A program made the position numbers and the translations under genes. Of a DNA stretch of 64,000 nt, positions 42,524-51,087 are shown in pieces (position 1 is the stretch's first letter; the number at the start of each line of letters is the position of its first letter). The DNA is from Kribbella sp. NBC_01245. GTDB lineage: Bacteria; Actinomycetota; Actinomycetes; Propionibacteriales; Kribbellaceae. The stretch covers positions 4,588,001-4,652,000 of the forward strand of contig NZ_CP108487.1 of NCBI RefSeq assembly GCF_036226525.1, read 5' to 3'. Under the pieces are notes generated by a model. It ran no database searches, was not told the DNA's origin, and saw only the letters and a program-made list of their open reading frames with translations.

Positions 42524-43825
42524 TTAGGAAGGCGCGAGCTCCGCGGCCACCTCTGCCGCCAGGGAATCCTGGGCCAGACCGTACGCCGCCAGGGTGCGTT
42601 CGGCGGTCAGCTCCCAGCCGAATCCGCGCGCGTGTTCGACCGCCGCCCGGCTCATCTTGTCGCGAACGCCCGGGTCCGTCGCGATCCGGCGCAGCGCGTC
42701 GGCGAAGTCGCCCACGGCATGCCCCTCCACCAGCAGACCCGTCTGACCGTCCGCCACCGCCGTGGTCAGACCACCGACGGCCGCCGCCACGACCGGCGTA
42801 CCGCAGGCTTGGGCCTCGAGCGCGACCAGCCCGAACGATTCCGAGTACGACGGAACGCAGACGACCGTGGCGGCCCGATACCAATCGGCCAGGCCTTCGC
42901 GGGCCATCGGCTTCACGAATCGCGTCACGTCGTCGACGCCTAACCGGCGGGCCAGCTCGGCATGGGCCTCGGGATGTTCCAGCCCATTGCCGGACGGTCC
43001 GCCGATCACCGCGACCACCAGCCTGTCGCGCAGCGTGGGGTCATCGTCGAGCAGCCGCGCGGCCGCCCGGATCAGCACGTCGGGGGCCTTCAGCGGCTGG
43101 ATCCGCCCGACGAAGGCGAGCACGATCGCGTCCGCCGGTACGCCGACGGCGGCCCGGGCCTTCGCCTGATCACCCGGCTGGAAGATGTCCAGATCGACGC
43201 CGGGATTGACCACACCGACCTTCGCCGGCTCCGCGCCGTACAGCTCGATCAACTGGCCGGCCTCGTCATCGGTGTTCGCGATCAGCCGGTCGGCGGACTC
43301 GACCACCTGCTCCTCGCCGATCAGCCGGGCGGCCGGTTCGGGGCTGTCGTCCTCGGCCAGGCTGGCGTTCTTGACCTTCGCCATCGTGTGCATGGTGTGC
43401 ACGAGCGGTACGGCCCAGCGGTCCCGGGCGAGCAGGCCGACCTGGCCGGAAAGCCAGTAGTGCGAGTGGATCACGTCGTAGTGGCCCGGCTCGCGGACCG
43501 CCTCGGCGCGCAGGACGGACCGCGCGAACGTACAGAGCTGGGCTGGCAGATCGTTCTTGCTGAGGCCCTCGAAAGGCCCGGCCGCGACGTTCCGCACGGT
43601 CACTCCGGGCAGCACCTCGACCTGGCGCGGTTGAGCCGACGATGTCGCGCGGGTGAACACGTCGACCTCGATGCCGAGGCCAGCGAGCTGTTTGGACAAC
43701 TCGACGACGTACACGTTCATCCCGCCGGCGTCACCCGTGCCGGGCTGGTCCAGCGGTGACGTGTGCAGGCTGATCATCGCGACCCGCCGAAGCGGTGGGC
43801 GGTCCAGCCGGGGATCGAAGGTCAC
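42524..43825 (-). CDS. mshA: D-inositol-3-phosphate glycosyltransferase
   Basis: 433 residues, a GT4 retaining glycosyltransferase. The N-terminal half has MISLHTSPLDQPGTGDAGGMNVYV (acceptor and UDP loop) and HSHYWLSG; the C-terminal half has VGRIQPLKAPD and the E(x7)E motif ESFGLVALE with CGTPVVA. It transfers GlcNAc to inositol 3-phosphate, the first step of mycothiol synthesis. GTG start with GGAGGG 0-5 nt in front of it. Presence implies a mycothiol-producing actinomycete. Confidence 0.94.
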   Translation of the reverse strand: MTFDPRLDRPPLRRVAMISLHTSPLDQPGTGDAGGMNVYVVELSKQLAGLGIEVDVFTRATSSAQPRQVEVLPGVTVRNVAAGPFEGLSKNDLPAQLCTFARSVLRAEAVREPGHYDVIHSHYWLSGQVGLLARDRWAVPLVHTMHTMAKVKNASLAEDDSPEPAARLIGEEQVVESADRLIANTDDEAGQLIELYGAEPAKVGVVNPGVDLDIFQPGDQAKARAAVGVPADAIVLAFVGRIQPLKAPDVLIRAAARLLDDDPTLRDRLVVAVIGGPSGNGLEHPEAHAELARRLGVDDVTRFVKPMAREGLADWYRAATVVCVPSYSESFGLVALEAQACGTPVVAAAVGGLTTAVADGQTGLLVEGHAVGDFADALRRIATDPGVRDKMSRAAVEHARGFGWELTAERTLAAYGLAQDSLAAEVAAELAPS

Positions 43826-43893
43826 CCCTCCAGGGTATGCCCGCCTGCTGATCCGCGTTCGGGCCAGGCGAGCGGAGCAGGCAGACTGGAGGC

Positions 43894-44640
43894 ATGAGCA
43901 TTGAGGTGAGGCCGATCGCGGTGGTGACGGGTGCGAGCAGTGGGATCGGGGCCGCGTCGGCCCGGCGGCTCGCGGCCGAGGGGTTCGAGGTCATCTGCGC
44001 GGCCCGGCGGCTGGACCGGATCGAGGCGCTGGCGAAGGAGATCGACGGCCGCGCGGTCCAGTGCGACGTCACCTCCGCCGAGGATGTCGCCGCCCTGGCC
44101 GTTGCCGCGGGCAACGAAGTCGCCGTACTGCTGAACAACGCGGGTGGCGCCTTCGGTTTCGAGCCGGTGGCCGAGGCGGATCTCGAGGCCTGGCGGCGGA
44201 TGTTCGAGGTGAACGTCATCGGCGTCGCCGCGGTCACCAAGGCGCTATTGCCCGCACTGATCGCGGGCGAGGGCCAGATCATCGTGATGGGTTCGACCGC
44301 CGGCCAGGTCGCGTACGAAGGCGGCGGCGGCTACGTCGCGGCCAAGCACGCCGCGAAGGCGATCGTCGACACGTTGCGGCTGGAGCTGTACGACCAGCCC
44401 GTGCGGGTGTGCGAGATCGCGCCGGGCATGGTCCGCAGCGAGGGATTCGCGCTGACCCGATTCGAGGGCGACCAGGCGAAGGCCGACGCGGTGTACGCCG
44501 GAGTGGCCGAACCGCTCACCGCCGAGGACGTCGCGGACATCGTCGGCTGGGTCGCCACCCGGCCCGCACACGTCAACATCGACCGGCTGACGGTTCGCCC
44601 GCGGGCCCAAGCCGCGCAACACAAGGTTCACCGCGTGTAG
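43894..44640 (+). CDS. Short-chain dehydrogenase/reductase (SDR)
   Basis: 248 residues, classical SDR. NADP-binding TGASSGIG at 13-20 with Arg38/Arg39 favouring NADP, NNAG at about 90, catalytic Ser in VMGSTAG and YVAAK (Tyr-x3-Lys). The C-terminal part (NIDRLTVRPRAQ) matches the YdfG/serine 3-dehydrogenase-like subgroup, which oxidise small hydroxy acids or reduce carbonyls. It is divergent from mshA with a 68-nt spacer. Confidence 0.9.
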   Translation: MSIEVRPIAVVTGASSGIGAASARRLAAEGFEVICAARRLDRIEALAKEIDGRAVQCDVTSAEDVAALAVAAGNEVAVLLNNAGGAFGFEPVAEADLEAWRRMFEVNVIGVAAVTKALLPALIAGEGQIIVMGSTAGQVAYEGGGGYVAAKHAAKAIVDTLRLELYDQPVRVCEIAPGMVRSEGFALTRFEGDQAKADAVYAGVAEPLTAEDVADIVGWVATRPAHVNIDRLTVRPRAQAAQHKVHRV

Positions 44641-44786
44641 TCGAGGGCGTGCAATAACACACACGCGGAGGCGGCGATTCGCCGGTTGGCGCTCACTCGC
44701 CGTACCATGGGACGGCTGCGCCCGCACCTTTCAGGGGCCCGCCAACGACGTTGCCTGACCCCCGAGTTGCACTGGAGTGCTTTCGC

Positions 44787-46652
44787 ATGCCCACCCGTAA
44801 TGATCTGCGCAACGTGGCCATCGTGGCCCACGTCGACCATGGGAAGACCACCCTCGTCGACGCGATGCTGTGGCAGTCCGGTGCCTTCGGCGCGCACCAG
44901 CACGTCGACGAACGTGCGATGGACTCCGGCGACCTCGAGCGCGAGAAGGGCATCACCATTCTCGCGAAGAACACCGCCGTCCGGCACAAGATGGCCAGTG
45001 GCGAGACCGTCACGGTCAACATCATCGACACCCCTGGTCACGCCGACTTCGGTGGTGAGGTCGAGCGCGGCCTGTCCATGGTCGACGCGATCGTGCTGCT
45101 GGTGGACGCCTCCGAGGGTCCGCTGCCGCAGACCCGGTTCGTGCTGCGCAAGGCGCTGGCGCGGAAGATGCCGGTGATCCTGGTCGTGAATAAGGTCGAC
45201 CGGCCCGACTCGCGCATCTCCGAGGTCGTCGACGAGACGTACGAGCTGTTCATGGACCTGCTCGACCACGACGCCGACCAGAGCGCGCTCGACTTCCCGG
45301 TCGTGTACGCCTCGGCCCGCGCCGGTCGCGCCTCGCTGAACAAGCCCGCCGACGGTTCGCTGCCGGACTCCGAGGACCTCGAGCCGCTGTTCGAGACGAT
45401 CATGGCGAACGTGCCCGCCCCGACGTACACCGAGGACGCGCCGCTGCAGGCCCACGTCACCAACCTGGACGCCTCGCCGTTCCTCGGCCGGCTCGCGCTG
45501 GTCCGGGTGCACGAGGGCACGCTGAAGAAGGGCGCCCAGGTCGCCTGGTGCCGCCACGACGGCTCGATCTCGCGGGTCAAGATCACCGAACTGCTGATCA
45601 CCGAGGCCCTCGAGCGGGTGCCGGGCGAATCGGCCGGACCGGGCGACATCTGCGCGATCGCGGGTATTCCCGAGATCATGATCGGTGACACCCTGACCGA
45701 CCCGGAGAACCCGAAGCCGCTGCCGCTGATCACGGTCGACGAGCCGGCCATCTCGATGACCATCGGTACCAACACCTCGCCGCTGGCCGGCCGGGTCAAG
45801 GGCACCAAGGTCACCGCCCGCCTGGTCAAGGACCGGCTGGACAAGGAACTGGTCGGCAACGTGTCGATCAAGGTCCTGCCGACCGAGCGTCCCGACGCGT
45901 GGGAGGTGCAGGGCCGTGGTGAGCTGGCGCTGGCCATCCTGGTCGAGCAGATGCGCCGCGAGGGTTACGAGCTGACCGTCGGCAAGCCGCAGGTCGTCAC
46001 CCGTGAGATCAACGGCAAGAAGCACGAGCCGGTCGAGCGTCTGACCATCGACTGCCCCGAGGAGTACCTCGGCACCGTGACGCAGCTGCTCGCCGTCCGC
46101 AAGGGCCGGATGGAGCAGATGACGAACCACGGCACCGGCTGGGTCCGGATGGAGTTCCTGGTGCCGGCCCGTGGCCTGATCGGCTTCCGCACCGAGTTCC
46201 TCACCGACACCCGCGGTACCGGTATCGCGCACCACGTCTTCGAGGGTTACGAGCCGTGGTTCGGCGACCTGCGGACGCGTCCGTCCGGTTCGCTGGTCTC
46301 CGACCGCACCGGCGTCACCACGTCGTACGCGATGGTGAACCTGCAGGAGCGCGGCACGATGTTCTGCGAGCCGGGCACGGATGTCTACGAGGGCATGATC
46401 ATCGGCGAGAACTCCCGCGCCGACGACATGGACGTGAACATCACCCGCGAGAAGAAGATGACCAACGTCCGGTCCAACGCCGACGAGTTCGAGAAGCTCG
46501 TGCCGGCGCGCAACCTGTCGCTGGAGCAGTCGCTGGAGTTCTGCCGCGAGGACGAGTGCGTCGAGGTCACCCCGACCGCCATCCGGATCCGCAAGGTCGC
46601 GCTGTCGCAGGTCGACCGCGCCAAGCTGGGACGCGCCAAGAACAAGAGCTGA
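44787..46652 (+). CDS. typA: Ribosome-associated GTPase TypA/BipA
   Basis: 621 residues, normal length. G1 AHVDHGKTTL, switch I with EREKGITI, G3 DTPGH, G4 NKVD, G5 SARAG, then domain 2, EF-G-like domains and the BipA-specific C-terminal domain (NVRSNADEFEKLVPARNLSLEQ). It binds 70S ribosomes and helps assembly and translation under stress. Start is the ATG with GGAG in front; a 12-residue upstream extension is possible but lacks support. Confidence 0.95.
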   Translation: MPTRNDLRNVAIVAHVDHGKTTLVDAMLWQSGAFGAHQHVDERAMDSGDLEREKGITILAKNTAVRHKMASGETVTVNIIDTPGHADFGGEVERGLSMVDAIVLLVDASEGPLPQTRFVLRKALARKMPVILVVNKVDRPDSRISEVVDETYELFMDLLDHDADQSALDFPVVYASARAGRASLNKPADGSLPDSEDLEPLFETIMANVPAPTYTEDAPLQAHVTNLDASPFLGRLALVRVHEGTLKKGAQVAWCRHDGSISRVKITELLITEALERVPGESAGPGDICAIAGIPEIMIGDTLTDPENPKPLPLITVDEPAISMTIGTNTSPLAGRVKGTKVTARLVKDRLDKELVGNVSIKVLPTERPDAWEVQGRGELALAILVEQMRREGYELTVGKPQVVTREINGKKHEPVERLTIDCPEEYLGTVTQLLAVRKGRMEQMTNHGTGWVRMEFLVPARGLIGFRTEFLTDTRGTGIAHHVFEGYEPWFGDLRTRPSGSLVSDRTGVTTSYAMVNLQERGTMFCEPGTDVYEGMIIGENSRADDMDVNITREKKMTNVRSNADEFEKLVPARNLSLEQSLEFCREDECVEVTPTAIRIRKVALSQVDRAKLGRAKNKS

Positions 46653-46694
46653 GTGCCAAGCGCCGAAGAATCGCCGGCGCCAGGGCACTAGCGC

Positions 46695-46790
46695 GTCGTT
46701 CAAGTGGATGATTGACCAGGGTCACGAAACCGGCGGGGGAAAGTTTCGGTTTCGTGACCTTCTGGGTCGAACCGGATCCACTTGCGCGAC
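46695..46790 (+). other. Two-tier structured leader or terminator before the L,D-transpeptidase gene
   Basis: Outer stem 46695-46709/46776-46790 (GTCG and CAAGTGGAT pair with ATCCACTTG and CGAC around a 2x2 bulge), inner perfect 13-bp stem 46720-46732/46747-46759 with a 14-nt purine-rich loop (GCGGGGGAAAGTTT). It is located 45 nt upstream of the L,D-transpeptidase start and 43 nt after typA. No T run follows, so a cis-regulatory RNA is as likely as a terminator. No known riboswitch class was recognised. Confidence 0.5.
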
Positions 46791-46834
46791 GTCTACCTGT
46801 TGAACACTCACACAGTTGGGGGAAGGAACGGACC

Positions 46835-47386
46835 ATGAGCATTCTTCGTAAGTTCGGCGCCGCGACAGTCGCAGCGGCAGTGATGGGCAGCGGCCTGATG
46901 GCCGCGAGCACGCAGGCCCATGCCGCGCCGACTGGTGGGGCCGTGCCTGCGGCGAAAACTGCTCCGGCCGCGACGACGTCTTCATCGGCCATCGTCAGAG
47001 GCAAGCTGCAGATCGACCGGCGGTGCCTGGCCGCGGGCCGCATCCTGTGCGTCAACAAGACCACCCGCAAGGTCGTCTTCATGCTGAACGGCAAGGTGCT
47101 GAAGTCGGCCGACGCGCGCTTCGGCGGCCCGGCGACGCCGACCCGGCAGGGCGTCTTCAAGGTGTACCGCAAGTCGCGTCACCACGTCTCCCGGCAGTAC
47201 GGGTCGGCGATGCCGTACGCGATGTTCTTCAGCGGCGGTCAGGCCATTCACTACTCGGCCGACTTCCGCGCCCGCGGCTACGCCGGCGCCTCCCACGGCT
47301 GCGTGAACATGCGCAACCGCGAGGCCATCGCCTGGATGTACGCCCGCACCAAGATCAACGACAAGGTGATCGTCTACCGCTCGTAG
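46835..47386 (+). CDS. Secreted L,D-transpeptidase, YkuD domain only
   Basis: 183 residues. Signal peptide with cleavage after AQAHA (about residue 30), then a single L,D-transpeptidase catalytic domain. His139 (QAIHYS), His154, and nucleophile Cys156 in ASHGCVNM are all present. It forms 3-3 peptidoglycan cross-links or anchors proteins to the wall outside the membrane. GGGGGAAGGAACG gives a strong ribosome binding site. A paralogue with an extra peptidoglycan-binding domain lies at 48497. Confidence 0.92.
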   Translation: MSILRKFGAATVAAAVMGSGLMAASTQAHAAPTGGAVPAAKTAPAATTSSSAIVRGKLQIDRRCLAAGRILCVNKTTRKVVFMLNGKVLKSADARFGGPATPTRQGVFKVYRKSRHHVSRQYGSAMPYAMFFSGGQAIHYSADFRARGYAGASHGCVNMRNREAIAWMYARTKINDKVIVYRS

Positions 47387-47405
47387 TTTCCTGGTCGTTT
47401 GCTTT

Positions 47406-47939
47406 TCATGAAGGGTGGTTCCCCGGTGGGGGGCCACCCTTCATGCTTTTCATGCTTCGGCTGAACGCTTTGACCAGGCGGGGCTCGATCAGGCAGAAGA
47501 TGGCCTTTTCGACCGCGGTCGGGGTGGTGCTGATGGTCTGTACGGCGATATCGGCGGCCGATTGCGCGGGCCATCCGTAGATCCCGGCGGAGACTGCCGG
47601 CAGCGCAAGCGTCTTGAGCCCTAGCTCATCGGCTATCCGCAGGGCGTTGCGATAGCAGGACGCGAGCGTCTCCGGATCCCGCTGGCCGGCGTTGTAATTG
47701 GGCCCGACCACATGAATGACGTACGACGCGGGGAGCTCCCCGGCCGTCGTCCATGCCGCTTCACCGGGTTTGATCCCATCGGGATACCGCTCGACGCACT
47801 CCGCCAAAATCGCCGGCCCACCGACCCGATGAATCGCCCCATCCACCCCACCACCCCCGCGCAACGAGTGATGGGCCGCATTAACAACCCCATCCACCAC
47901 CACCGTCGTAATATCCACTTCTCGCACCTCAATCCGCAT
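47406..47939 (-). CDS. Macro-domain protein (O-acetyl-ADP-ribose deacetylase type)
   Basis: 177 residues. MacroD/YmdB-type domain with the ADP-ribose-binding NAAHHSLRGGGGVDGAIHR and the second loop PAVSAGIYGWP. Such enzymes hydrolyse O-acetyl-ADP-ribose and ADP-ribose esters on proteins. The ATG at 47939 has GGATGGGG in front; the upstream open frame belongs to the repeat element at 47990. The last dozen codons are made from one arm of the hairpin at 47408-47445, so the C-terminus (KGGPPPGNHPS) is non-domain sequence. Confidence 0.87.
   Translation of the reverse strand: MRIEVREVDITTVVVDGVVNAAHHSLRGGGGVDGAIHRVGGPAILAECVERYPDGIKPGEAAWTTAGELPASYVIHVVGPNYNAGQRDPETLASCYRNALRIADELGLKTLALPAVSAGIYGWPAQSAADIAVQTISTTPTAVEKAIFCLIEPRLVKAFSRSMKSMKGGPPPGNHPS
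47408..47445. terminator. Hairpin between converging genes
   Basis: Perfect 12-bp stem CATGAAGGGTGG/CCACCCTTCATG (47408-47419 with 47434-47445), flanked on both sides by a CTTTTC motif. It is 22 nt after the L,D-transpeptidase stop and lies inside the 3' end of the macro-domain gene. Confidence 0.6.
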
Positions 47940-47989
47940 CCCCCCATCCTGCCCCCGCCACCCCCGGCAACGCCCGCACCCCGCCACCA

Positions 47990-48340
47990 CGCCAACACCG
48001 GCAGGCGCTCGCGAGCCGCATCCCCTAAGCACTGCGTCGATTGGTCTGGATTCGCCCGCTGCTAGGGCGTTGAGTATTCCGACCAAGGCCGCGCGGGCGA
48101 ATCCTGACGAATCGACGCTAACGGCCCGCCCCGAACCCCGCCTGCCCGGACCGTTCTGGCCGTCGTACGCCGAAAAGCATCCGGGGAAGGATATTCGTGG
48201 ACCGGCATTAGCGACGATTCGTCAGGATTCGCCCGCACGGACTGATTCCGAAAACTGAACCGCCTCGCAGCGGGCGAATCCAGACCAATCGACGCAGGGC
48301 TTGGGGGATGCCGATCCACCGGGTGGTGCCGGTGTTGGCG
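47990..48340. repeat. MITE-like long palindromic repeat (class B, copy 4), 351 bp
   Basis: Ends CGCCAACACCGG (47990-48001) and CCGGTGTTGGCG (48329-48340), as in copy 2. Outer arms GCGTCGATTGGTCTGGATTC and GAATCCAGACCAATCGACGC, inner arms with CCTGACGAATCGACGC and GCGACGATTCGTCAGG. The core (CGTACGCCGAAAAGCATCCG) is the reverse complement of that of copy 2, so the two insertions are in opposite orientation. It separates the macro-domain gene from the second L,D-transpeptidase gene (divergent); no CDS in it. Confidence 0.88.
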
Positions 48341-48496
48341 GGGTGGTGCTGGGCGGCAGGGTGGTGGGCGTGTTGTCGGCGTGGCTGCGTGGGGGAAGTT
48401 GACGGGTCGGGAATTCTGTTGGGGTTTGGGCAAACCAGATTGGGGTGGGGGGCGTCTTACGTGTGTATAGCGGGATTCGATGGCTTGGGGGCTGGG

Positions 48497-49336
48497 ATGC
48501 GGTTTTTTGGGAAGGTGCTGACTACGGCGACGGTGGTTGCCGGGGCGCTGGGGTTGGTTGCGGCGGGGGTTGCCGTTTCTGCGCGGGCGGATGGCGGTCA
48601 GACCAAGGCACAAGGACAAACGGAACAGCAGGTGCCGCGGGCTGGTGGGGTGAAGACGGTGCCGTTCGAGGTGAGCGGCGAGTTGCCCATCTATCCGAAG
48701 GCGCTCTGGAAGCTCGACTCCAACGGCCTGGCCGTCCGGAAGATCGAGGCCCGGTTGATCCAGCTGAAGCTGCTCGACCCGCAGTACCTGGATGACTCCT
48801 TCGGCACGATGACCCGAGGCGCTGTGAAGAAGTTCCAGACCTCGCAGGGCATTCCCGCCCTCGGCTATGTCGACCAGAACACCTGGGACAAGCTCAAGGC
48901 CGCCACCCACGAGCCGACGCAGAAGGAGCTGTTCCCGCCGGCGCCGATCGTCAACGGCAAGAAGCTGGACCCGCGCTGCGCCACCGGCCGGGTGCTCTGC
49001 ATCGACAAGTCCACCCGCAAACTGCGGTATGTCGTGAACGGCAAGGTCATCAGCAGCATGGACGTCCGCTTCGGCGCGAAAGCCACCCGGACCCGCGAGG
49101 GCCTGTTCAGCGTGAACTGGAAGAGCCGGAAGCACGTCTCCAAGCTGTACGACTCGAAGATGCCGTTCGCGATGTTCTTCAGCGGTGGGCAGGCCGTGCA
49201 CTACTCCTCGGACTTCGCCGCGCGCGGTTACAACGGCGCCTCACACGGCTGCGTGAACGTCCGCGATCTGCAGAAGATCGAGTGGCTCTTCGACCAGGTC
49301 AACGTCGGCGACAAGGTCGTCGTCTACTGGTCCTGA
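48497..49336 (+). CDS. Secreted L,D-transpeptidase with peptidoglycan-binding domain
   Basis: 279 residues. Signal peptide (FGKVLTTATVVAGALGLVAAG), a PG_binding_1 domain at about 68-135 (GLAVRKIEARLIQLKLL, GAVKKFQTSQGI) and a YkuD catalytic domain with His235, His250 and Cys252 in ASHGCVNV. It should cross-link peptidoglycan by 3-3 bonds. The catalytic half is very similar to the protein at 46835. The ATG at 48497 fits the signal peptide; the open frame runs upstream into the repeat element, which therefore may carry its promoter. Confidence 0.9.
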   Translation: MRFFGKVLTTATVVAGALGLVAAGVAVSARADGGQTKAQGQTEQQVPRAGGVKTVPFEVSGELPIYPKALWKLDSNGLAVRKIEARLIQLKLLDPQYLDDSFGTMTRGAVKKFQTSQGIPALGYVDQNTWDKLKAATHEPTQKELFPPAPIVNGKKLDPRCATGRVLCIDKSTRKLRYVVNGKVISSMDVRFGAKATRTREGLFSVNWKSRKHVSKLYDSKMPFAMFFSGGQAVHYSSDFAARGYNGASHGCVNVRDLQKIEWLFDQVNVGDKVVVYWS

Positions 49337-49359
49337 CGCCGGCCACTCAAAAACGAACG

Positions 49360-49710
49360 TCAGAGCGGGCGGGGTCCACGGCGGCGGCGAATGCCCCAAC
49401 CGCCTCGGCCCCGCCCAGCGGCCTCGCGCAACGCCGGCCGGGCGTCGACCAGGTAGACCGCGGCGGCGACGATGCCGAACAGGCCGAAGAAGCTGAGCAC
49501 ACCCTGGAAGATGTGCGACAGGCTGAAGGCGGCGAGGATCAGCACCCAGCCGGGTTTGGTGAGTTTGTCCGCCCGCAGGAACACGCTGCGCGGCCGGAAG
49601 GCGGCGTCGATCAGCGCAATCAGCTTGAGACCGAGCAGCGCCCACCAGACGATCTCGACCGGACCGCCGAAGCCCGGGAACAGGTTCGGGAAAGTCGCGA
49701 GTGAGATCAT
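49360..49710 (-). CDS. DUF2516 family membrane protein
   Basis: 116 residues, two to three hydrophobic helices (IVWWALLGLKLIALIDAAF, WVLILAAFSLSHIFQGVLSFFGLFGIVAAAVYLVD) and a basic Arg/Gly tail. Matches DUF2516, which follows the heparin-binding haemagglutinin gene in Mycobacterium. The same order XRE-HbhA-DUF2516 is seen here. Function unknown. Confidence 0.82.
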   Translation of the reverse strand: MISLATFPNLFPGFGGPVEIVWWALLGLKLIALIDAAFRPRSVFLRADKLTKPGWVLILAAFSLSHIFQGVLSFFGLFGIVAAAVYLVDARPALREAAGRGRGGWGIRRRRGPRPL

Positions 49711-49859
49711 GACCCGAGCCTAACGCAGTGAAAGGGTTGCCCTCGCCTGCTGGTTGGCAGACAGAACAACCCTTCCACGATCAAAGCTCCAGAACAACCA
49801 CGATCAGCGATCGGCGCGATGCTCTCAGCGACGAGATCGCGACCACTGAAAAACCGTGA

Positions 49860-50435
49860 TCAGTCGCCGACCTTGGCGGCGGCGTCGGTGGCGGCCTTGC
49901 TCGCGCTCTTGGCGGTCTTGCGGGCGCTGGTCACGGTGGACTTGGCGCTGCGGGTCGCCGACTCGGTCGCCTTGCGGGCGGTGGTCCGGGTGGCCTTGGC
50001 CTTGCTCACGGTCGACTTGGCCTGGGCCTCGAGGTCCTCGGTGGCCTTCTGGCTGCGGATCCGGGTGACGAGGTCCTTGCCGCGACCGGCCAGCTCGTCG
50101 TACGTCTCCTCGGCCTGGCCGAGCACGGTGGTCAGGTTGGCCTGCACGGTGGTCAGGTTCGCCTGCACGATGCCCGGCAGCTCCTTGAGCTGGGCCGGCA
50201 CGGTCTTGGCCTCGGCGGCGAGGGACTCGAAGCGCTTGGTCAGCTCGGCCTGGGCCTTGGCCAGCTCGGTCTGCACCTTGGACAGCTCGGTCTGCACGGT
50301 CTTCGGCTGGTCCTTGAGCGCGGCGATCCGGACGGTCGCGTCGGCGCTCACCTCGCGCAGCTTCTCGACGGCGAGGTCGCCGGCACCGGCCAGGGCGTAC
50401 AGCGGGGTGACGGTGGACTTGGTCAGCGTGGGCAT
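49860..50435 (-). CDS. HbhA-like coiled-coil protein with Lys/Ala-rich tail
   Basis: 191 residues. N-terminal half starts LTKSTVTPLYALAGAGDLAVEKLRE, the conserved opening of mycobacterial HbhA, followed by a long coiled coil (about 45-125) and a C-terminal Lys/Ala/Thr/Ser-rich basic tail (about 130-188) comparable to the heparin-binding tail. In mycobacteria the protein binds sulfated glycans and lies at the surface or with lipid bodies; in a soil organism its role is open. TAGGAGAA precedes the ATG. Confidence 0.82.
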   Translation of the reverse strand: MPTLTKSTVTPLYALAGAGDLAVEKLREVSADATVRIAALKDQPKTVQTELSKVQTELAKAQAELTKRFESLAAEAKTVPAQLKELPGIVQANLTTVQANLTTVLGQAEETYDELAGRGKDLVTRIRSQKATEDLEAQAKSTVSKAKATRTTARKATESATRSAKSTVTSARKTAKSASKAATDAAAKVGD

Positions 50436-50488
50436 CAGGCGTTCTCCTAAAGATGGTGTGCGATGGATTCGAACGATCGGCCCGGCGA

Positions 50489-50974
50489 TCAGGCCCGGGG
50501 TGAGGTCCGGCCGTTCTTCTTCGTCGTCGCGGCCTTGCGAGGTGCCTTGGCGGCAGCCTTGCGTGGCTTCACGGCGGCAGCAGGGGATGGTTCGGCAGGT
50601 GGTTCGCTCGCTTCGTTCTCACGCACGAAGGACGCGTACACATCGAGCAGGACCCGCTTCTGGCGCTCGTTCAGCACCGGGTCGAGCAGCACCGCCTCGA
50701 CCACGTCGATCCGGCGCTCGGCCGGGTCGGCGTTGTCGTCCGGGTCGAGAATGCCGGCCCGGATGTACAGCGTTTCGGCGGAGATCCGCAGGGCCTTCGC
50801 GAGCTGTTGCAGCACATCGGCCGACGGCTTGCGAAGTCCTCGCTCGATCTGACTCAGGTAGGGGTTGGACACCCCGGCCAGGTCGGACAGCTGCCTCAAG
50901 GTCAGTTGAGCATGCCGGCGTTGTTCGGCGAGGTACTCCCCCACCGATCCGACGCGATCACCCAACGAGGCCAT
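50489..50974 (-). CDS. XRE-family transcriptional regulator
   Basis: 161 residues. Helix-turn-helix of the XRE type at about 27-47 (LRQLSDLAGVSNPYLSQIERG), a middle region, and a basic Lys/Ala/Pro-rich C-terminus. The orthologue precedes hbhA in Mycobacterium. The start at 50974 was preferred to 51010 because the HTH protein begins there and the palindrome at 50991-51018 would otherwise be coding. Probably controls the downstream hbhA-like gene and itself. Confidence 0.86.
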   Translation of the reverse strand: MASLGDRVGSVGEYLAEQRRHAQLTLRQLSDLAGVSNPYLSQIERGLRKPSADVLQQLAKALRISAETLYIRAGILDPDDNADPAERRIDVVEAVLLDPVLNERQKRVLLDVYASFVRENEASEPPAEPSPAAAVKPRKAAAKAPRKAATTKKNGRTSPRA

Positions 50975-50990
50975 AGCCCCATCATGCTTG

Positions 50991-51018
50991 CAGCCTGCTT
51001 GCAATTGCAAGCAGGCTG
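50991..51018. promoter_or_regulatory. 28-nt perfect palindrome, likely XRE operator
   Basis: Fully symmetric about AATT; half-site CTTGCAAT preceded by CAGCCTG. It lies 17 nt upstream of the XRE regulator's start codon, within its promoter region. Size and place fit an autoregulatory operator. Confidence 0.7.
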
Positions 51019-51087
51019 GCCGTGAACTGAGTCACCTCAGGCCGAACAAGCCTGAAACCTCAATGAAACAAGGGGAAAACGTTAACG

